From Martelella mediterranea DSM 17316 (GTDB taxonomy: Bacteria; Pseudomonadota; Alphaproteobacteria; Rhizobiales; Rhizobiaceae), in contig NZ_CP020330.1 of the NCBI RefSeq assembly GCF_002043005.1, positions 573,501 through 637,500 on the forward strand: a DNA stretch of 64,000 nucleotides, written 5' to 3'. A program made the position numbers and the translations under genes. Shown here in pieces: positions 25,030 to 34,725 of the stretch. The notes beneath the pieces are model-generated. The model ran no database searches, had not been told where the DNA came from, and saw only the letters and a program-made list of their open reading frames with translations. Position 1 is the stretch's first letter; every line of letters starts with the position of its first letter.

Positions 25030-26211
25030 TTACTCGCTCTGGGAGGGGGGCTGGGATGAACCGGCGTCGGCGGACTGCTCGCGTATTACGCCGGCAGCGT
25101 CGTATTCCACGGCAACCGGCACGACATCCATCCCGACGCGCAGATTCTGGAACCCGTCGACGATCAGTTGGTCGCCGGCCCTGACGCCCTCGACCACGAT
25201 CCACTGGTTCTGATAGGTTCCGGTCTCGACAAGCTTGCGCTGCGCGGCCTTGCCATCCTCCAGCACCCAGGCCGTCAACTGGCCGGAGCGATCGCGGGTC
25301 GCGGCCGACTGGGAAACCAGAATGGCATTCATGGTGCCGATTTCCATGCTGCCGCGTACGAACATGCCAGGCAGCAGCAGATGATCCGGATTGTCGAAGC
25401 GAAACCGCCGGTCGACGGCGCCGGTGGACATCGAAACGGTAAAGCCGGGTGACAGCAGCTCGCCCTCGAAATCATAGCTGCGCCCGTTTTCGAGCGTCAG
25501 GCTTGCGCTGAGCGTGTCGTGCACATCAAGAAGCCCGGCCTCGATGTCGTCAACAACCCGGAGGATCCGCGTCGATGGTTCGTACATATCGACATCGATG
25601 GGGTCGAGCTGGATGACGGTTGCCAGCGCATCCGCCTGCGCTGCGGAGACGAGGTCGCCGATGGAGACGGTTGCAACGCTGGCAACGCCGGCGATCGGGC
25701 TTCTCACCGTCGTCCAGCCAAGTTCCGCGCGCGCAACGTCAAGGGCCGCCTCGGCCGCCTTCAGCTGTGCCGTGGCCCGTTCAAGATCCGCCTTCCGGCT
25801 TTCCAGCTCCGCCTGCGACAGGCCCTGCCCGACCAGGCGGTCAGCGCGTTCATAGGCCAGACGCGCCTGCGACTGCGCGGCCGTCGCGGCGCTGACATCG
25901 GCTTCCGCGCTCGCGAGGGCGGCCTGGTAAGTCGTGTCATCGATCCGGAACATCGGATCGCCGGCTTCCAGCGTCGTGCCTTCCCGGTACAGGATTTCGG
26001 TGACCGTACCGCTTACGCGCGGACGTATGCCAACCCGCTGCACGGCAACAGCGCGCCCGGGCAGGGTGACGATACGCGGGACATTCTCGCGCTTCAGTTC
26101 GACCACGCCAACCTTTTTCGGTGGCATCTGCTGCTGAGCCGCGGCGGGGGCCGCGGCGACAGCACAGGCTACCAGAATGAGGGCGAGAAAGCTTGAGACC
26201 GGATTCGGCAT
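25030..26211 (-). CDS. RND efflux periplasmic adaptor (membrane fusion protein)
   Basis: 393 residues. The signal peptide spans residues 1-22 (SFLALILVACAVAAAPAAA), without a lipobox Cys at the cleavage site. The adaptor architecture is visible: barrel-sandwich half RVGIRPRVSGTVTEILYREGT, a coiled-coil hairpin at about residues 85-140 (ASAEADVSAATAAQSQARL), the second half GWTTVRSPIAGVASVATVSIGDLVSA, and the membrane-proximal domain. The ATG at 26211 was chosen over the longer frame because it begins the signal peptide. It bridges the pump to an outer-membrane channel. Confidence 0.93.
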   Translation of the reverse strand: MPNPVSSFLALILVACAVAAAPAAAQQQMPPKKVGVVELKRENVPRIVTLPGRAVAVQRVGIRPRVSGTVTEILYREGTTLEAGDPMFRIDDTTYQAALASAEADVSAATAAQSQARLAYERADRLVGQGLSQAELESRKADLERATAQLKAAEAALDVARAELGWTTVRSPIAGVASVATVSIGDLVSAAQADALATVIQLDPIDVDMYEPSTRILRVVDDIEAGLLDVHDTLSASLTLENGRSYDFEGELLSPGFTVSMSTGAVDRRFRFDNPDHLLLPGMFVRGSMEIGTMNAILVSQSAATRDRSGQLTAWVLEDGKAAQRKLVETGTYQNQWIVVEGVRAGDQLIVDGFQNLRVGMDVVPVAVEYDAAGVIREQSADAGSSQPPSQSE

Positions 26212-26275
26212 GATGTCCTCGACATTGAACGACTGGTGAAAATGATGTTGATCTGTGAGAAGGAAAAGATCACAG

Positions 26276-26290
26276 TTGCACACTATGCAA
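26276..26290 (+). promoter_or_regulatory. Putative TetR operator (TTGCACACTATGCAA)
   Basis: A pentamer inverted repeat, TTGCA-CACTA-TGCAA, lies between the divergent adaptor gene (start 26211) and the TetR gene (start 26317); a further ATGCA follows at 26294-26298. The position suits coordinate repression of pump and regulator. Confidence 0.5.
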
Positions 26291-26316
26291 AACATGCACT
26301 AAGGGCAATAAAGATA

Positions 26317-26913
26317 ATGTCGACGCCGAGCCAATCAAGCCTGCGTGATCGCCGACGCCTTCAGACCTTGCGGGACATCCAGCTCGCAACGCTCAGGTTG
26401 ATCAGCAGGCACGGCCTCGATCAGGTCTCCACCGAGATGATCGCGGATGAGGCCGGCATCAGCAGGCGAACCTTCTTCAACTATTACGCCAACAAGGAAG
26501 CGGCCGCGCTCGGACCGCCGCTGGAAATGGACAAGGAAAGCGCAGAACGGTTTTCCGCATCGAACGGCCCGCTTGTGGAAGACCTCGCATGGCTTCTAAG
26601 CGATCTCATCGGCATCAACGACACCAACAGGGTGCGCATCCGGGCAATCAGCGACGCGGCAGAGCGGCACCCGGCGCTCAGGCGGGCATTTCTCGCCTCG
26701 CGGGAGCAGATCACACGGCAGATCGCGGACCTGCTCGAAGCCCGCCTCGGCCCCGACTCGGCTTTTCTGGCGCAGGTTCTGGCCGAACTCTCCGCCCGCA
26801 TCGAGGCGCACGCCTTCAGTGTCTGGTCGCACGACGAGGCCATGAGCCTGGACGATGTGGTCGACTATGTTGCGACCGAGATGCGCAGGCTTGGCGCTGC
26901 ACTACGCTCCTGA
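26317..26913 (+). CDS. TetR/AcrR-family transcriptional regulator
   Basis: About 198 residues from the ATG at 26317. The helix-turn-helix is clear: LQTLRDIQLATLRLISRHGLDQVSTEMIADEAGISRRTFFNYYANKEA, the canonical TetR pattern. The C-terminal ligand domain is helical and not otherwise diagnostic. The reading frame is open 27 codons further upstream, but that would place the putative operator inside the gene. It is divergent from the RND pump genes and probably represses them until a pump substrate binds. Confidence 0.88.
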   Translation: MSTPSQSSLRDRRRLQTLRDIQLATLRLISRHGLDQVSTEMIADEAGISRRTFFNYYANKEAAALGPPLEMDKESAERFSASNGPLVEDLAWLLSDLIGINDTNRVRIRAISDAAERHPALRRAFLASREQITRQIADLLEARLGPDSAFLAQVLAELSARIEAHAFSVWSHDEAMSLDDVVDYVATEMRRLGAALRS

Positions 26914-27295
26914 ATTGGGTTGGGCGGATTGTGTTCCCGCCCGCCCTTTCCGGGTTCGGACATTGCCGACGTTCGCGGCGGATCATGCCCGTCCGCAAGC
27001 GCCCTTCCGTCTACAGCTATTGACAAATCGCTGCCATCCGGGCCGGACGGTTTGCCACACGCCGCGCCGGTGCGGAACCGAAAACGCCGGAAAAGTCCGT
27101 GAAAGCGAAGAAAAACACGCGGTTTTCTGCTCGGACCGTGAGATTTTTAGGCTTTCGTCATTATTGTTCACTTTACTCCTAATTTGTTGACATTTGTAAT
27201 TTTGTTCCTTACCCATTGACGGGCTGTTTTGTATTTGGGACCGCGATGGCGGGAGGAGCCGGCGCGGTGATCAACAATCAGAAAGGGAGGAAAAA
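26914..27295. promoter_or_regulatory. Leader and promoter region of the first oligopeptide-type ABC operon
   Basis: 382 bp without a gene. The left half (26914-27110) shows nothing I can name. The right half becomes AT-rich from 27125 and contains TTGACA at 27187-27192 plus the TTGT-N6-TTGT motif at 27184-27200. A GAAAGGGAGGA ribosome-binding site precedes the next start. Confidence 0.55.
27184..27200 (+). promoter_or_regulatory. TTGT-N6-TTGT operator-like site A
   Basis: TTGTTGACATTTGTAAT, 95 bp before the ABC binding-protein start. The two TTGT blocks are 10 bp apart, one helical turn, as in sites B, C, F and G. A TTGACA -35-like hexamer lies within it. Confidence 0.5.
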
Positions 27296-29254
27296 ATGAC
27301 TTTACCGGAAATGAAAGGGCTGCCCGCCGGCAAACGGCGGGCTCTTTGGCTGGCAGGCTCTGCCGCGTTGGCCTTGGCATTGGCGACGGGTTCGCCCCAT
27401 GCGGAGGAAGCCACAGGGCAAGCGCCGCAACTGAAAGAGATGGTCGATGCCGGCGAACTGCCGCCGGTGGCCGAACGGACGGGCACGCACGCCGAGGTCA
27501 TCAAGCCGCTCGATGAAATCGGCACCTATGGCGGCGAGTTGCGGATCGGCCTGCGCGGCAGTTCCGACCACAATCACATTCTCCGCGTGGTCGGTCCCCA
27601 GGGGCTTGTGCGCTGGGACCCGCAATATACCGAAATCGTTCCGAACGTGGCGGAAAGCTTCGAAGTCGGCGAGGATGCAAAGGTCTTCACCTTTCACCTG
27701 CGCGAGGGGATGAAGTGGTCCGACGGCACCCCGTTCACCGCCGACGACGTGCTGTTCAACATGGAGGACCTGGTTCTCAACGACGAATTCGCGCCAACTC
27801 CGCTGCGCTATACAACCGACGGCAGCCCGGTCAGCGTAGAAAAGCTTGACGAGCACACGGTGCGCTTCACCTTCACGCAGCCTTACGGCGATTTTCTGGC
27901 GGAGCTCGCCAGCCCGCTCGGGCAGCATCCCGTGCTTTACTCCAAGCATTACTGCTCGCAGTTTCACCCGGCTTACAACGACGCCATCGATGAGGCCATC
28001 GCCGAAAATGGCGCAACCGACTGGCAGAACCTGTTCCTGCAGAAATGCGGAGACCTGGAAATTCCGGCTCGCTGGGGCAATCCCGACAGGCCGACGCTCG
28101 ACCCCTGGGTGATCAAGGAGCCCTATGTCGGCGGCGCGACGCGGGTGGTTATGGAGCGCAACCCCTATTTCTGGCAGATCGATACGGACGGCAACCAGCT
28201 TCCCTATATCGACCAGCTCGTCGGCTCCATTGATCAGGATGTCGAAAGCCTCATTCTGGCGGTCATCGGCGGACGCATCGATTTCGGTCTCCGCCACATA
28301 GATCCTCCGTCCAACAGGCCCGTTCTGGCGGAAAACCGGGAGGCTGGTGACTACCATTTCTTTGAAGCGGCCCCTCCGGGCGGTTCGAACATGGTGGTCA
28401 ATCTCAACCTGACTCACAAGAATCCAAAATGGCGGGAGCTCTTCCGGCAAAAGGACTTCAGGGTCGCGCTTTCGCTGGGGATGGACCGCCAGGAGATCAT
28501 CGATACGGTCATGCTCGGCGACGGCGAAGCATGGCAGCAGGGGCCTTTCGAGGACCATCCCTACTTTCACGAGAAACTTGCGACACAATATCTGGAGTAT
28601 GACCCGGAGCAGGCCAATGCGCTGCTTGACGGCCTCGGTCTCGACCAGCGCGGTCCCGACGGCACCCGTCTCATGAAGGACGGCACCCCTGTCAAGTTTC
28701 AGATCGACGTGATCCCGACCTTCGATCCCATGTGGGTCGACGCTTTGCAACTGATGGAACAGCAGTGGCAGGAGATCGGCGTCGATGTCGACGTCAACCC
28801 GCTGGAACGCACCTTCTTCTATGAGCGCAGCTCCGTCGCCAACGATCACGATGCCGCCATCTGGAATGCAGAGCAGAGCTGGGTTCCCGGCCAGATTCCT
28901 CAGCATATCGTTCCGGTTCACCACGACAGCCGCTGGGGCATTGCCTGGCGTGACTGGTACCAGAGCGGCGGAGAAAAGGGCGAAGAGCCGCCCGAGAGCG
29001 TGAAGAAGCGCCTCGAACTTTACGATCAGGCCCGCGCGACCGCCGATCCACAGAAGCGTATCGAACTGATGCAGCAGGTCGGCGACATCGCGGCTGAGGA
29101 ATTCGAGGTGATCGGCCTCTCCAAGGCTGTCCCGACCTATGGCATCGTCAAGAACGGATTGCGCAACGTGCCTGAGTCCATGCCGAGTTCCTGGTACTAC
29201 GCAACGCCGTCACCGACACTGCCCCAGACCTGGTTCTGGGCAAAACAGCCGTAA
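27296..29254 (+). CDS. ABC transporter substrate-binding protein, family 5 (oligopeptide/oligosaccharide type), paralogue 1
   Basis: 652 residues, much longer than dipeptide binders (about 500). The signal peptide covers residues 1-37 (twin-basic KRRALWLAGSAALALALATG). Family-5 hallmarks: the VFTFHLREGMKWSDGTPFTADDVLFNMEDL block near 135 and a conserved ALSLGMDRQEIIDTV block near 395. Long family-5 binders of this size include oligosaccharide receptors (AgpA class) as well as peptide receptors. Two Cys (KHYCSQFHP and QKCGD) are shared with the 49537 paralogue and may form a disulphide. The uronate genes nearby favour a uronate-containing oligosaccharide or conjugate. Confidence 0.92.
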   Translation: MTLPEMKGLPAGKRRALWLAGSAALALALATGSPHAEEATGQAPQLKEMVDAGELPPVAERTGTHAEVIKPLDEIGTYGGELRIGLRGSSDHNHILRVVGPQGLVRWDPQYTEIVPNVAESFEVGEDAKVFTFHLREGMKWSDGTPFTADDVLFNMEDLVLNDEFAPTPLRYTTDGSPVSVEKLDEHTVRFTFTQPYGDFLAELASPLGQHPVLYSKHYCSQFHPAYNDAIDEAIAENGATDWQNLFLQKCGDLEIPARWGNPDRPTLDPWVIKEPYVGGATRVVMERNPYFWQIDTDGNQLPYIDQLVGSIDQDVESLILAVIGGRIDFGLRHIDPPSNRPVLAENREAGDYHFFEAAPPGGSNMVVNLNLTHKNPKWRELFRQKDFRVALSLGMDRQEIIDTVMLGDGEAWQQGPFEDHPYFHEKLATQYLEYDPEQANALLDGLGLDQRGPDGTRLMKDGTPVKFQIDVIPTFDPMWVDALQLMEQQWQEIGVDVDVNPLERTFFYERSSVANDHDAAIWNAEQSWVPGQIPQHIVPVHHDSRWGIAWRDWYQSGGEKGEEPPESVKKRLELYDQARATADPQKRIELMQQVGDIAAEEFEVIGLSKAVPTYGIVKNGLRNVPESMPSSWYYATPSPTLPQTWFWAKQP

Positions 29255-29267
29255 GAATCCTGAACCG

Positions 29268-29299
29268 AACGGCGGCGGCCGAATGAGGGCGCCGCCGTT
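29268..29299 (+). terminator. Hairpin between binding-protein and permease genes
   Basis: AACGGCGGCG (29268-29277) pairs with CGCCGCCGTT (29290-29299) over a 12-nt loop, followed by TAGCACC. It probably limits permease expression relative to the binding protein or protects the upstream mRNA. Confidence 0.55.
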
Positions 29300-29327
29300 T
29301 AGCACCCTAGCATGAGAGAGCGCCGAA

Positions 29328-30314
29328 ATGCTTTTTGCATACATCCTGCGCAGGATATTCTGGTCGATACCGTTCCTGTTTGCGGTCTCGCTGATCGCCT
29401 TCGCACTGATCACCGCGCCGCCGGGCGACTATCTGACCACCTTCGCGGCAACGCTGGCGGCATCGGGCGATGTCGTCGATCAGGCGCGGCTCGACGCGCT
29501 GCGTGAGCGCTATGGCTTCGACCAGCCATTCCTTGTCCAGTACTGGCACTGGATCTCGGGCGTCCTTCACGGCGACTTCGGCATTTCCTTCGAGTGGCAG
29601 CAACCCGTCTCCACGCTGATCTGGGAACGCATGGCGCTTTCGGTGACGCTGGCGCTGTCGACGCTCGCTTTCACCTGGGCGCTGGCCTTGCCGATCGGCA
29701 TCTATTCCGCCGTCCGAAAATATTCGATCGGCGATTATGTCTTTTCAACGATCGGCTTCATCGGCCTTGCAACGCCGAACTTCCTGTTCGCGCTGGTGCT
29801 CATGTATGTCGCGGTCGTCCATTTCGGGGCCGATGTCTCGGGCCTGTTTTCCGATCAGTATCAAGACGCCCCATGGAGCTGGGGCAAGCTCATCGACCTC
29901 GCCAAGCACATCTGGATCCCCGTTATCATTCTGGGCACCAGTGCCACGGCAAGTCTTGTCCGCGTCATGCGCGCCAATCTGCTGGATGAGCTTCACCGCC
30001 CCTATGTCACGACCGCGCGCGCAAAGGGCCTGTCGGAGTGGCAGTTGATCCTGAAATATCCGGTGCGCATCGCAATCAACCCCTTTGTGTCGACCATTGG
30101 CTGGGCCTTTCCGCAGTTGATTTCCGGCGCGGTCATCACCGCCTTCGTGCTCTCGCTGCCAACCGCCGGCCCGCTGATGCTGCAGGCGCTCCTGGCGCAG
30201 GACATGTACCTCGCCGGCGCCTTCATCCTTCTTCTTTGCTGCCTGTCGATCGTGGGAATGCTCGTCTCCGACATCCTTCTCGCGCTCATCGACCCGCGCA
30301 TTCGCTACCGGTGA
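29328..30314 (+). CDS. ABC transporter permease, DppB/OppB type
   Basis: 328 residues with about six hydrophobic helices. It starts AYILRRIFWSIPFLFAVSLIAFALI, the typical DppB N-terminal helix, and contains the EAA-like coupling loop RVMRANLLDELHRPYVTTARAKGLSEWQLI. It forms half of the channel with the following DppC-type permease, 4 bp away. A GRERYGFDQPFLVQYWHW-like periplasmic segment is conserved in this family (here ALRERYGFDQPFLVQ). Confidence 0.93.
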   Translation: MLFAYILRRIFWSIPFLFAVSLIAFALITAPPGDYLTTFAATLAASGDVVDQARLDALRERYGFDQPFLVQYWHWISGVLHGDFGISFEWQQPVSTLIWERMALSVTLALSTLAFTWALALPIGIYSAVRKYSIGDYVFSTIGFIGLATPNFLFALVLMYVAVVHFGADVSGLFSDQYQDAPWSWGKLIDLAKHIWIPVIILGTSATASLVRVMRANLLDELHRPYVTTARAKGLSEWQLILKYPVRIAINPFVSTIGWAFPQLISGAVITAFVLSLPTAGPLMLQALLAQDMYLAGAFILLLCCLSIVGMLVSDILLALIDPRIRYR

Positions 30315-30318
30315 CCCC

Positions 30319-31464
30319 ATGACAGACGAAGCATCTCTCGACCCCCGCTCCATCGTCACCGCCAAGGAGGACCAGGCGTCCCAATGGCGTCTGATCTGGC
30401 TCACCTTCCGGCGTCACAAGCTGGCCATGACGGGCCTCGTGATCGTCAGCCTGTTCTATCTGATCGCGATCTTTGCGGAATTCCTGGCGCCGTTTGCGCC
30501 GAACCAGACATCGTCCGCCAACATCTTCCACCCGCCACAGGCGCTGCACTTCATTGATGCGAGCGAGGATGGCGGCTGGCGCATCCGCCCCTATGTCACA
30601 GGCATGGATTTCAAGCGTGACCCGTTCACGCTGCAGACGACCTATACGGCCAATCCGGACAAGAAGATCTATATCAACATCTTCGGCAAGGGCGAAGCCT
30701 ACGAGCTCTGGGGCCTCATTCCCATGGAGCGCCATCTGATCGCCCCGGCAGACAGCGCAGAACGCTTCTACCTTCTGGGCGCGGACCGGCTTGGCCGCGA
30801 CATGCTGAGCCGCATCATCTACGGCACCCGTATCTCCATGTCGATCGGGCTTATCGGCGTCGGACTGAGCCTCTTTCTCGGTCTGCTGCTCGGCGGTATA
30901 TCCGGCTATTTCGGCGGACGGATCGACATGCTGATCCAGCGCGTCGTCGAGCTTATCCTGGCACTGCCGACCATACCGATCTGGCTGGGCTTAAGCGCGG
31001 CCTTGCCGCAAAGCTGGTCACCCTTGACCCGCTATTTCGCGATCACGGTAATCCTTTCATTGGTCGCCTGGACGGAACTGGCACGCGTGGTGCGCGGGCG
31101 CTTTCTGGCGCTCCGAACCGAGGATTTCGTCACCGCCGCCCGGCTTGACGGCGGCAGTCAGGGGCGCATCATCTTCCGGCACATGATGCCCTCCATGGTC
31201 AGCCACATCATCGCCTCGGTGACGCTGGCAATCCCGGTCATGATCATTGCCGAAACCTCCCTCTCCTTCCTCGGGCTGGGGCTGATGCCGCCGACGATTT
31301 CCTGGGGCGTTCTCCTGAAGGAAGCGCAGAATGTCCGCTCGATCGCGCAGGCCCCGTGGCTGTTCGCGCCGGGCGGTGCGGTCTGCCTTGCCGTTCTGGC
31401 GCTCAACTTCCTCGGTGACGGTCTGCGCGATGCCGCCGATCCGTATTCCCAGGTCACGCATTGA
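30319..31464 (+). CDS. ABC transporter permease, DppC/OppC type, with enlarged periplasmic segment
   Basis: 381 residues against about 300 for DppC. Helix 1 (TGLVIVSLFYLIAIFAEFLAPF) is followed by about 100 residues before the conserved GADRLGRDMLSRIIYGTRISM motif, so there is an extra periplasmic insertion of roughly 80 residues at positions 65-150. The EAA loop is AARLDGGSQGRIIFRHMMPSM. The long insertion, together with the 650-residue binding protein, suggests a subfamily that handles larger ligands. It is followed directly by the fused ATPase gene. Confidence 0.92.
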   Translation: MTDEASLDPRSIVTAKEDQASQWRLIWLTFRRHKLAMTGLVIVSLFYLIAIFAEFLAPFAPNQTSSANIFHPPQALHFIDASEDGGWRIRPYVTGMDFKRDPFTLQTTYTANPDKKIYINIFGKGEAYELWGLIPMERHLIAPADSAERFYLLGADRLGRDMLSRIIYGTRISMSIGLIGVGLSLFLGLLLGGISGYFGGRIDMLIQRVVELILALPTIPIWLGLSAALPQSWSPLTRYFAITVILSLVAWTELARVVRGRFLALRTEDFVTAARLDGGSQGRIIFRHMMPSMVSHIIASVTLAIPVMIIAETSLSFLGLGLMPPTISWGVLLKEAQNVRSIAQAPWLFAPGGAVCLAVLALNFLGDGLRDAADPYSQVTH

Positions 31465-31477
31465 AGCGAGTTTGCAC

Positions 31478-33217
31478 ATGACCCAGTCGAACGAAGAGAT
31501 CGTTCTCGAGATCAAGAACCTGACGACGGAGTTTCCCGGCCGCGAGCAGAATTTTCGCGCCGTGGACGATGTCTCGATCGAACTCCATGCCGGCAAGACG
31601 CTTTGCGTCGTCGGCGAAAGCGGCTCCGGCAAGAGCGTGATGTCGCGGTCGATCCTGCAGATCGTGGACAAGCCCGGCCGGATCGCCGGTGGACAGATCC
31701 TGCTCCACCGACACCGCACGGCCAAGGGCAGCGGGGAGGAAGAGGTAATCGACCTTGTCCAGCTGGATCCCAAATCGCAGGCGATCCGCAACATCCGCGG
31801 CCGCGACATCGCGATGATCTTTCAGGAGCCGATGAGTTCGCTCTCGCCGGTTCACCGGATTGGCGACCAGATCGGCGAGGCCATCCGCCTGCACGAGAAT
31901 GTCAGCAAGAAGGAAGCGCGCGAACGCACGCTCGAACTGCTGCGCAAGGTCGAAATTCCGCGTCCCGAAACCGCCATCGACGCTTACCCCTTCGAATATT
32001 CAGGCGGCATGCGGCAGCGGGCGATGATCGCCATGGCGCTCGCCTGCAATCCGTCGGTGCTGATCGCCGACGAGCCGACCACGGCGCTGGACGTGACCAT
32101 CCAGGCCGAAATCCTGGCGCTGATCCGCTCGCTGCAGAAATCCAGCAACATGGCCGTGCTGTTCATCACGCATGACATGGGCGTGGTGGCGGAAATCGCC
32201 GACGAGATCGCGGTGATGCGCTTCGGCAAGGTGGTCGAGCGCGGCGATGTGCACGCGATCTTCGAAAACCCTCAGCACGACTATACCAAGCGCTTGCTGT
32301 CGGCGGTGCGCGAACTCGACAATCCCTCGCAGCGCCGCCTTGCCATGCGCGAAAGTCGCCCGGTGGGAGCGCCGTGCCTGGTTTCGGACGGTATCCGCAA
32401 GGAATTCTACTACAATCACGGCTTTCTGGGGCGCAAGCGCGGCAGCATTGTTGGCGTCGATACCGCCAGTCTCGAGCTGCGCACCGGCGAAAATCTCGGC
32501 ATTGTCGGCGAGAGCGGCTCGGGCAAGACCACGCTGGGGCGCTGCCTGCAGCGCGTTTACAATGTCACCGATGGTCGCGTGCTTTACACCAATGCCGAGG
32601 GCAGGACGACCGATCTGGCGCCGCTCGGGGACAACCAGCTCAAGCCCTATTGGCGCGATATTCGCACCGTGTTCCAGGACCCCTTCGCCTCGCTCAACCC
32701 GCGCATGACGGTCGGGCAGATCATCGCCGAGCCGCTGGTGGTCGAAGGCAAGCTGACAACCGCGCAGATACGCGACCGGGTGATGGAACTGCTCAAACTT
32801 GTAGGCCTGCCGACGCTTGCCTATTCGCGCTTTCCGCATGCCTTTTCGGGCGGCCAGCGTCAGCGCATCTCCATTGCCCGCGCGATTGCGCCCAATCCGC
32901 GGATCATCATCGCGGATGAGGCGACATCGGCGCTCGATGTCAGCCTGCGCACGCAGATTCTCGACCTGCTGCTCGATCTTCAGGACAAGCTGCATCTCAG
33001 CTACATCCTGATCAGCCACGACATTGCCGTCATCCGCTATTTCTGTGATCGTCTCGCCGTCATGTACAAGGGGCGGATCGTCGAGACCGGCGACACGGAA
33101 GAGGTCTGCACCAATCCGCAACACGATTACACCAAGGCTCTTCTATCTGCCGTGCCGTCCGCCGATCCGCGCCGACGCGGCATGGCGCAGCGCTTTCGCT
33201 ATCAGGAAGCAAACTGA
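31478..33217 (+). CDS. ABC transporter ATPase, fused double nucleotide-binding protein (DppD-DppF type)
   Basis: 579 residues with two complete ABC domains. Domain 1: Walker [10 protein letters not shown] near 47, signature [15 protein letters not shown], Walker [14 protein letters not shown]. Domain 2: Walker [10 protein letters not shown] near 345, signature [15 protein letters not shown], Walker [14 protein letters not shown]. Each is followed by the oligopeptide-type C-terminal [14 protein letters not shown] segment. A single fused protein replaces the usual DppD and DppF pair. It energises the permeases encoded just upstream and ends 9 bp before the enolase-superfamily gene. Confidence 0.94.
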   Translation: MTQSNEEIVLEIKNLTTEFPGREQNFRAVDDVSIELHAGKTLCVVGESGSGKSVMSRSILQIVDKPGRIAGGQILLHRHRTAKGSGEEEVIDLVQLDPKSQAIRNIRGRDIAMIFQEPMSSLSPVHRIGDQIGEAIRLHENVSKKEARERTLELLRKVEIPRPETAIDAYPFEYSGGMRQRAMIAMALACNPSVLIADEPTTALDVTIQAEILALIRSLQKSSNMAVLFITHDMGVVAEIADEIAVMRFGKVVERGDVHAIFENPQHDYTKRLLSAVRELDNPSQRRLAMRESRPVGAPCLVSDGIRKEFYYNHGFLGRKRGSIVGVDTASLELRTGENLGIVGESGSGKTTLGRCLQRVYNVTDGRVLYTNAEGRTTDLAPLGDNQLKPYWRDIRTVFQDPFASLNPRMTVGQIIAEPLVVEGKLTTAQIRDRVMELLKLVGLPTLAYSRFPHAFSGGQRQRISIARAIAPNPRIIIADEATSALDVSLRTQILDLLLDLQDKLHLSYILISHDIAVIRYFCDRLAVMYKGRIVETGDTEEVCTNPQHDYTKALLSAVPSADPRRRGMAQRFRYQEAN

Positions 33218-33226
33218 GGACGTTTC

Positions 33227-34435
33227 ATGAAAATCACCGATATCAAAACCTATCTGATGCAGGTTGGCGCCCGGCCCGGCCTGAGCGGCGCCGAGGGCTC
33301 GTTTCGCGGATCGCGCAACTGGCTGTTCGTCAGGATAGAGACGGATGAAGGCATCAGCGGCGTCGGCGAGTGCTCGGGCTGGCCGCGCGTCATCGAGCGC
33401 GCCGTCCTTGATTATCGTTCCATCCTGATCGGCGAAGATCCCCGCGACATCGACCGGCTGTGGCAACGCCTGTTCGTGGGCTCGATGGGGCACGGCATGG
33501 TTGGAACCGTGGGCGGGGGCGCGCTAACCGGTATTGAAATGGCGCTATGGGACATCAAGGGCAAGGCACTCGGCCAGCCTGTCTGGAACCTTCTCGGCGG
33601 ACGGTTCCGCGATCGCATTCAGGTCTATGGCCACGCCAAGAAACCGGAACGCGCCCGCGAATTGCTGGAGCGCGGCTACAAGGCCGTGAAGGTTGGCTTC
33701 ACCGGCGCTGTCGACCTCGACCTCGTCGGAGCGATCCGCGATACGATCGGACCCGATATTGATCTGATGGTCGATGCCCATGGGCCGTCCTGGATGACCA
33801 CGCGCGACGCGATCCTTGTGGGCCGCGAACTCGAGCAGCACGACCTTCTGTTCTACGAGGACCCGATCGCGCCGGAAAATCTCGACGCGCTGGAACGGGT
33901 GCGCGATCAGGTGGCGATACCGCTGGCCGCCGGCGAGCGGGTCAGCACGATCTACGGCATCCGCCCTTACGTCCAGCGCCAGCTCGTCGATGTGATCCAG
34001 CCCGACACCGGACGCGCCGGCGGCATTACACAGATGCGCAAGATGGCGGCGATGGCCGAGGCGAACTACATCACCATGGCCCCGCATTCCGGCTCGCTCG
34101 GACCCGTCGCGGAATTCGCCGCGCTGCACGTCATGGCCACGATCCCGAACGCGCTGATGCTCGAGCGTGTCGAGTTCGACTGGCAGGGCCGCTATGAGGT
34201 TGTCGATCCGGTGCTGAAGGTCGAGGACGGCCATCTGCCCGTGCCGGACGCGCCGGGGCTCGGCGTGGAACTGGTCGAGGAGGAGATCGCCAGATATCCG
34301 AGCGAGCGCAACGTCTCGGACATGCCCCAGAATGATGGCGCCTACGAGCCGGGCACGGTCGATGAATGTGTCTACTTCCAGACGCGTCTGCGCCGCGGTT
34401 CGCGCCTCCGGCTGAAAAGAACCGGCGACAAATAG
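33227..34435 (+). CDS. Enolase-superfamily acid-sugar dehydratase/cycloisomerase (mandelate racemase subgroup)
   Basis: 402 residues. Metal ligands are Asp183 (MVDAHG), Glu211 (FYEDPI) and Glu237 (AGERVS). A His287-Asp260 dyad (MAPHSGS and IQPDTGRAGGI) and Lys155 (KAVKVGF) provide the general acid/base groups, as in acid-sugar dehydratases and galactarolactone cycloisomerase. The 40-residue C-terminal tail is longer than usual. Co-transcription with the ABC transporter and proximity to two uronate dehydrogenases suggest it dehydrates or opens an aldaric acid or its lactone. The exact substrate cannot be assigned by eye. Confidence 0.87.
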   Translation: MKITDIKTYLMQVGARPGLSGAEGSFRGSRNWLFVRIETDEGISGVGECSGWPRVIERAVLDYRSILIGEDPRDIDRLWQRLFVGSMGHGMVGTVGGGALTGIEMALWDIKGKALGQPVWNLLGGRFRDRIQVYGHAKKPERARELLERGYKAVKVGFTGAVDLDLVGAIRDTIGPDIDLMVDAHGPSWMTTRDAILVGRELEQHDLLFYEDPIAPENLDALERVRDQVAIPLAAGERVSTIYGIRPYVQRQLVDVIQPDTGRAGGITQMRKMAAMAEANYITMAPHSGSLGPVAEFAALHVMATIPNALMLERVEFDWQGRYEVVDPVLKVEDGHLPVPDAPGLGVELVEEEIARYPSERNVSDMPQNDGAYEPGTVDECVYFQTRLRRGSRLRLKRTGDK

Positions 34436-34460
34436 CCGTTCCAGAATCGCCAGCAAATAC

Positions 34461-34482
34461 GGCCGGGGAATGCTCCCCGGCC
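34461..34482 (+). terminator. Rho-independent-like terminator after the enolase-superfamily gene
   Basis: GGCCGGGG pairs with CCCCGGCC over a 6-nt loop (AATGCT) and is followed by TTATTC. It closes the transporter-dehydratase operon that begins at 27296. Confidence 0.7.
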
Positions 34483-34614
34483 TTATTCGCCCTTGACCCA
34501 TGCTTTCCGCTCGGAATGGCCGGTAAAAGCGCGGCAGGCTCTTCAGCTAAAAAAACGACATCCTCTTTCCCGACCCTCTTTTTCAGCGCCCTCGTGGGAA
34601 AGCCGCCTCGGCTC

Positions 34615-34725
34615 CGCTAGAGCATTTCCGGTAAAAACGGAATCACCAGAAATGCTCTATCTATTTGTTTTGGCGCATTTTCGCGGACGTCAGGTGATTC
34701 CACCTGACTGCGAAATGCTCTAGCG
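34615..34725. repeat. Palindromic intergenic repeat, copy 2 (RIME-like)
   Basis: The element has two hairpins. AGAGCATTTC (34620-34629) pairs with GAAATGCTCT (34649-34658). TTTCGC pairs with GCGAAA around CAGGTG-ATTC-CACCTG. It begins CGCTAGAGCATTTC and ends GAAATGCTCTAGCG, so it is framed by an inverted repeat. The second half matches the copy at 6034-6075. The final CTAG supplies the TAG stop codon (34720-34722) of the uronate dehydrogenase gene. Confidence 0.7.
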
